A stretch of DNA of 36,032 bases, from contig LCQF01000024.1 in assembly GCA_001004005.1 (NCBI GenBank), positions 1 through 36,032 on the forward strand, read 5' to 3'. The translations under genes were made by a program, and so were the position numbers. The notes under the pieces are model-generated. The model was not told the DNA's origin and ran no database searches. It worked only from the letters and a program-made list of their open reading frames with translations. Source of the stretch: Parcubacteria group bacterium GW2011_GWA2_49_9. Lineage in GTDB: Bacteria; Patescibacteriota; Minisyncoccia; Phycocordibacterales; UBA10002. This document shows, piece by piece, positions 34,803 to 36,032 of the stretch (positions within the stretch are counted from its first letter, which is position 1; the number at the start of each line of letters is the position of its first letter).

Positions 34803-36032
34803 CCGGCTGTCTTCTTTTGCGTTCTTGCCCGCCTCGGTTCCCGCCACAAACCCGGTTGTCCAGCAAAGCTGGAGCGAGTATCCGCCTGATGGGCGGTCTA
34901 TATCCAGAATATCGCCGACAAGAAGAAGGTTTGAGAAAAGACGTGAACGCATAGTTTTGAAATCCACTTCATCAAGCGCGACACCCCCACTCGTGACAAT
35001 CGCTTTGTCGGCCCCAAGTAATCCTTTCACCTTCATCGGAATATCCTTCAATAGTTTTACCAATTTCAAACGCTCCTCCCTCGTAATGGAGTTACACTTC
35101 GTGTCGGCGTTTATACCAGACAGCTCCACGATAATAGGGGAAAGTGCGGAGGGTAGGAGCGACTTCAGACTGTTTTTAAATTTCTTCGTGTGCTCTTCCT
35201 TAAAGATTTCCTGAAGTTTGGTGTTTAGCATTCCGTAATCAAGTTTGGGAAGCAGGTCAAGCGACAAAACCACCTCTCCGTATTTCAAAAGCTCACCAAT
35301 GTCCTTGCTCATATTGATAACCGTCGGTCCGCTTACCCCGAAATGAGTAAACAAAATTTTTCCTTTTTTCACTTCCTGTTTTACACCGTTCTGGAATGAG
35401 GTGAGCTTGATATTCTGAAGACTTACTCCCTGTAAACGCTTCACCCAAGCGTCTTTGACTGCAATCGGTACAAGAGCGGAATCCGGTTCGGTTACTTTGT
35501 GGCCGAGTTTCCTTAGCCACGTAAACCCATCTCCCGTAGAGCCGGTTTCAGGACGTGACGTTCCGCCTGTCGCGATAATATAGGAGCGCGCTCGAATTTC
35601 TTTTCCATTCAGAAGGCGGATTCTGGTAACTATCCTCGCGTCGGACTGTATTTCCGCGACAGGGGAGTTGGAGAGCACCATAACCTTACCTTGCTTCATA
35701 TATTCCACGAGCACATCCCACACCGACTGTGCTTTTTCACTTTTCGGGAACGCGCGTTTTTCCGCTTCAATTTTCGTTTCCATATTTCGTGCGTTAAAAA
35801 AATCAAGCGTTTCTTTTACTCCCCATTTGGAAAAAGTTGAAAACAAAAATTTATCACTTCCTTTAAATTTTGAAAGAAACGTGCGCACATCAAACTCGGC
35901 ATTGGTCACGTTGCATCGGCCGCCACCCGTAATAAGAAGCTTCTTACCTAGAGTATCGTTTTTTTCAATCAAAATAACCCGCGCGCCAAGCTCGGCTGCG
36001 CGCCCTGCCGACATCATACCTGCCGGCCCCCC
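34782..36032 (-). CDS. HI0933/BaiN-family FAD-dependent oxidoreductase (5' partial)
   Basis: The open frame runs to the window edge (upstream codons GGPAG precede the first ATG at 36017), so the N-terminus with the first Gly of the dinucleotide motif is outside. Conserved parts: GPAGMMSAGRAAELGARVIL, GKKLLITGGGRCNVTN, IIATGGTSRPETGSTGDGFT, LFTHFGVSGPTVINMS, VTSGGVALDEVDFKTMRS, NLLLVGDILDIDRPSGGYSL, QLCWTTGFVAG. This is the complete remainder of the family. Members bind FAD and reduce unknown substrates (some act as aminoacetone/bile-acid-like reductases). Convergent overlap with 34479. Confidence 0.9.
   Translation of the reverse strand, partial: GGPAGMMSAGRAAELGARVILIEKNDTLGKKLLITGGGRCNVTNAEFDVRTFLSKFKGSDKFLFSTFSKWGVKETLDFFNARNMETKIEAEKRAFPKSEKAQSVWDVLVEYMKQGKVMVLSNSPVAEIQSDARIVTRIRLLNGKEIRARSYIIATGGTSRPETGSTGDGFTWLRKLGHKVTEPDSALVPIAVKDAWVKRLQGVSLQNIKLTSFQNGVKQEVKKGKILFTHFGVSGPTVINMSKDIGELLKYGEVVLSLDLLPKLDYGMLNTKLQEIFKEEHTKKFKNSLKSLLPSALSPIIVELSGINADTKCNSITREERLKLVKLLKDIPMKVKGLLGADKAIVTSGGVALDEVDFKTMRSRLFSNLLLVGDILDIDRPSGGYSLQLCWTTGFVAGTEAGKNAKEDSRSTVCFV

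Overview
This window looks like a chromosomal segment of a Candidatus Patescibacteria (CPR) bacterium, most like the Parcubacteria/Kaiserbacteria kind. That assignment rests on familiar CPR-style proteins: a cohesin-domain surface protein with a C-terminal membrane anchor, a SWIB-domain protein, a CxxC-x17-CxxC zinc ribbon, short N-anchored secreted proteins, peptidoglycan-binding-domain secreted proteins, DUF3494 surface proteins with a sortase, DUF5678, a MazF-like toxin and HicB/DUF2283 fragments. No rRNA, tRNA or CRISPR array was seen. Lineage is inference; no marker gene is present.

Layout. (1) 1-2490: a 5'-truncated cohesin-domain membrane protein followed by two tandem single-domain response regulators. 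(2) 2578-4444: SWIB protein, a 3-hydroxyisobutyrate-dehydrogenase-like oxidoreductase and a zinc-ribbon protein, each closed by a hairpin terminator. (3) 4460-7999: an ECF-type sigma factor and a small membrane protein on the minus strand, divergent from an OmpR-type regulator and a soluble PAS histidine kinase with a striking 28-residue coiled-coil repeat. (4) 8097-14866: an array of short transcription units for small, secreted or membrane proteins. (5) 14969-18878: two DUF3494 (ice-binding-like) secreted proteins, one with an LPNTG anchor, followed by a sortase. (6) 18937-21345: a large membrane protein and a matrixin-like metalloprotease. (7) 21354-24501: a patch of dispersed palindromic and MITE-like repeats carrying a MazF toxin, a probable EVE-PD-(D/E)XK modification-dependent nuclease, a DUF2283 gene broken by a MITE, and a DUF5678/aspartic protease pair. 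(8) 24545-26454: orphan HicB, coiled-coil protein, HD hydrolase and EEP nuclease/phosphatase. (9) 26578-32881: a MacA/MacB-type exporter whose ATPase has lost its C-terminus, a coiled-coil membrane protein, and an ABC-F ATPase with an internal deletion. (10) 33045-36032: cupredoxin-like protein, ATP-grasp ligase, small membrane protein and a 5'-truncated HI0933-family flavoprotein.

The main discovery is a probable sigma-factor regulon. Eight positions in the array of region 4, plus the region directly upstream of the ECF sigma gene itself, carry the bipartite motif GTAAT-N16-CGGC (once CGTC, once CGTT for the sigma gene). The spacer is exactly 16 nt every time and each copy lies upstream of a start codon. 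This has the geometry of an ECF promoter (-35/-10). It predicts that the sigma factor at 4962-5474 is autoregulated and drives the neighbouring array. Three of the promoters are followed by a conserved, foldable 5' leader, and each unit from 9601 on ends in its own terminator. The controlled genes encode a peptidoglycan-binding protein, secreted proteins with a W...FFR C-terminal pattern, a type IV pilin-like protein, a DUF5670 stress-type membrane peptide and small unknowns, which suggests a cell-surface response.

Several genes look damaged or unusual: four in-frame TGA codons split a secreted protein at 11461-12735; the pilin gene needs a CTG start or a one-base change in a G run; a MITE with a 5-bp target duplication splits DUF2283; a palindromic repeat replaces the end of a peptidoglycan-binding domain; and two ABC ATPases have frame-shifting deletions. 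Whether these deletions are biological or assembly artefacts cannot be decided from the sequence alone.
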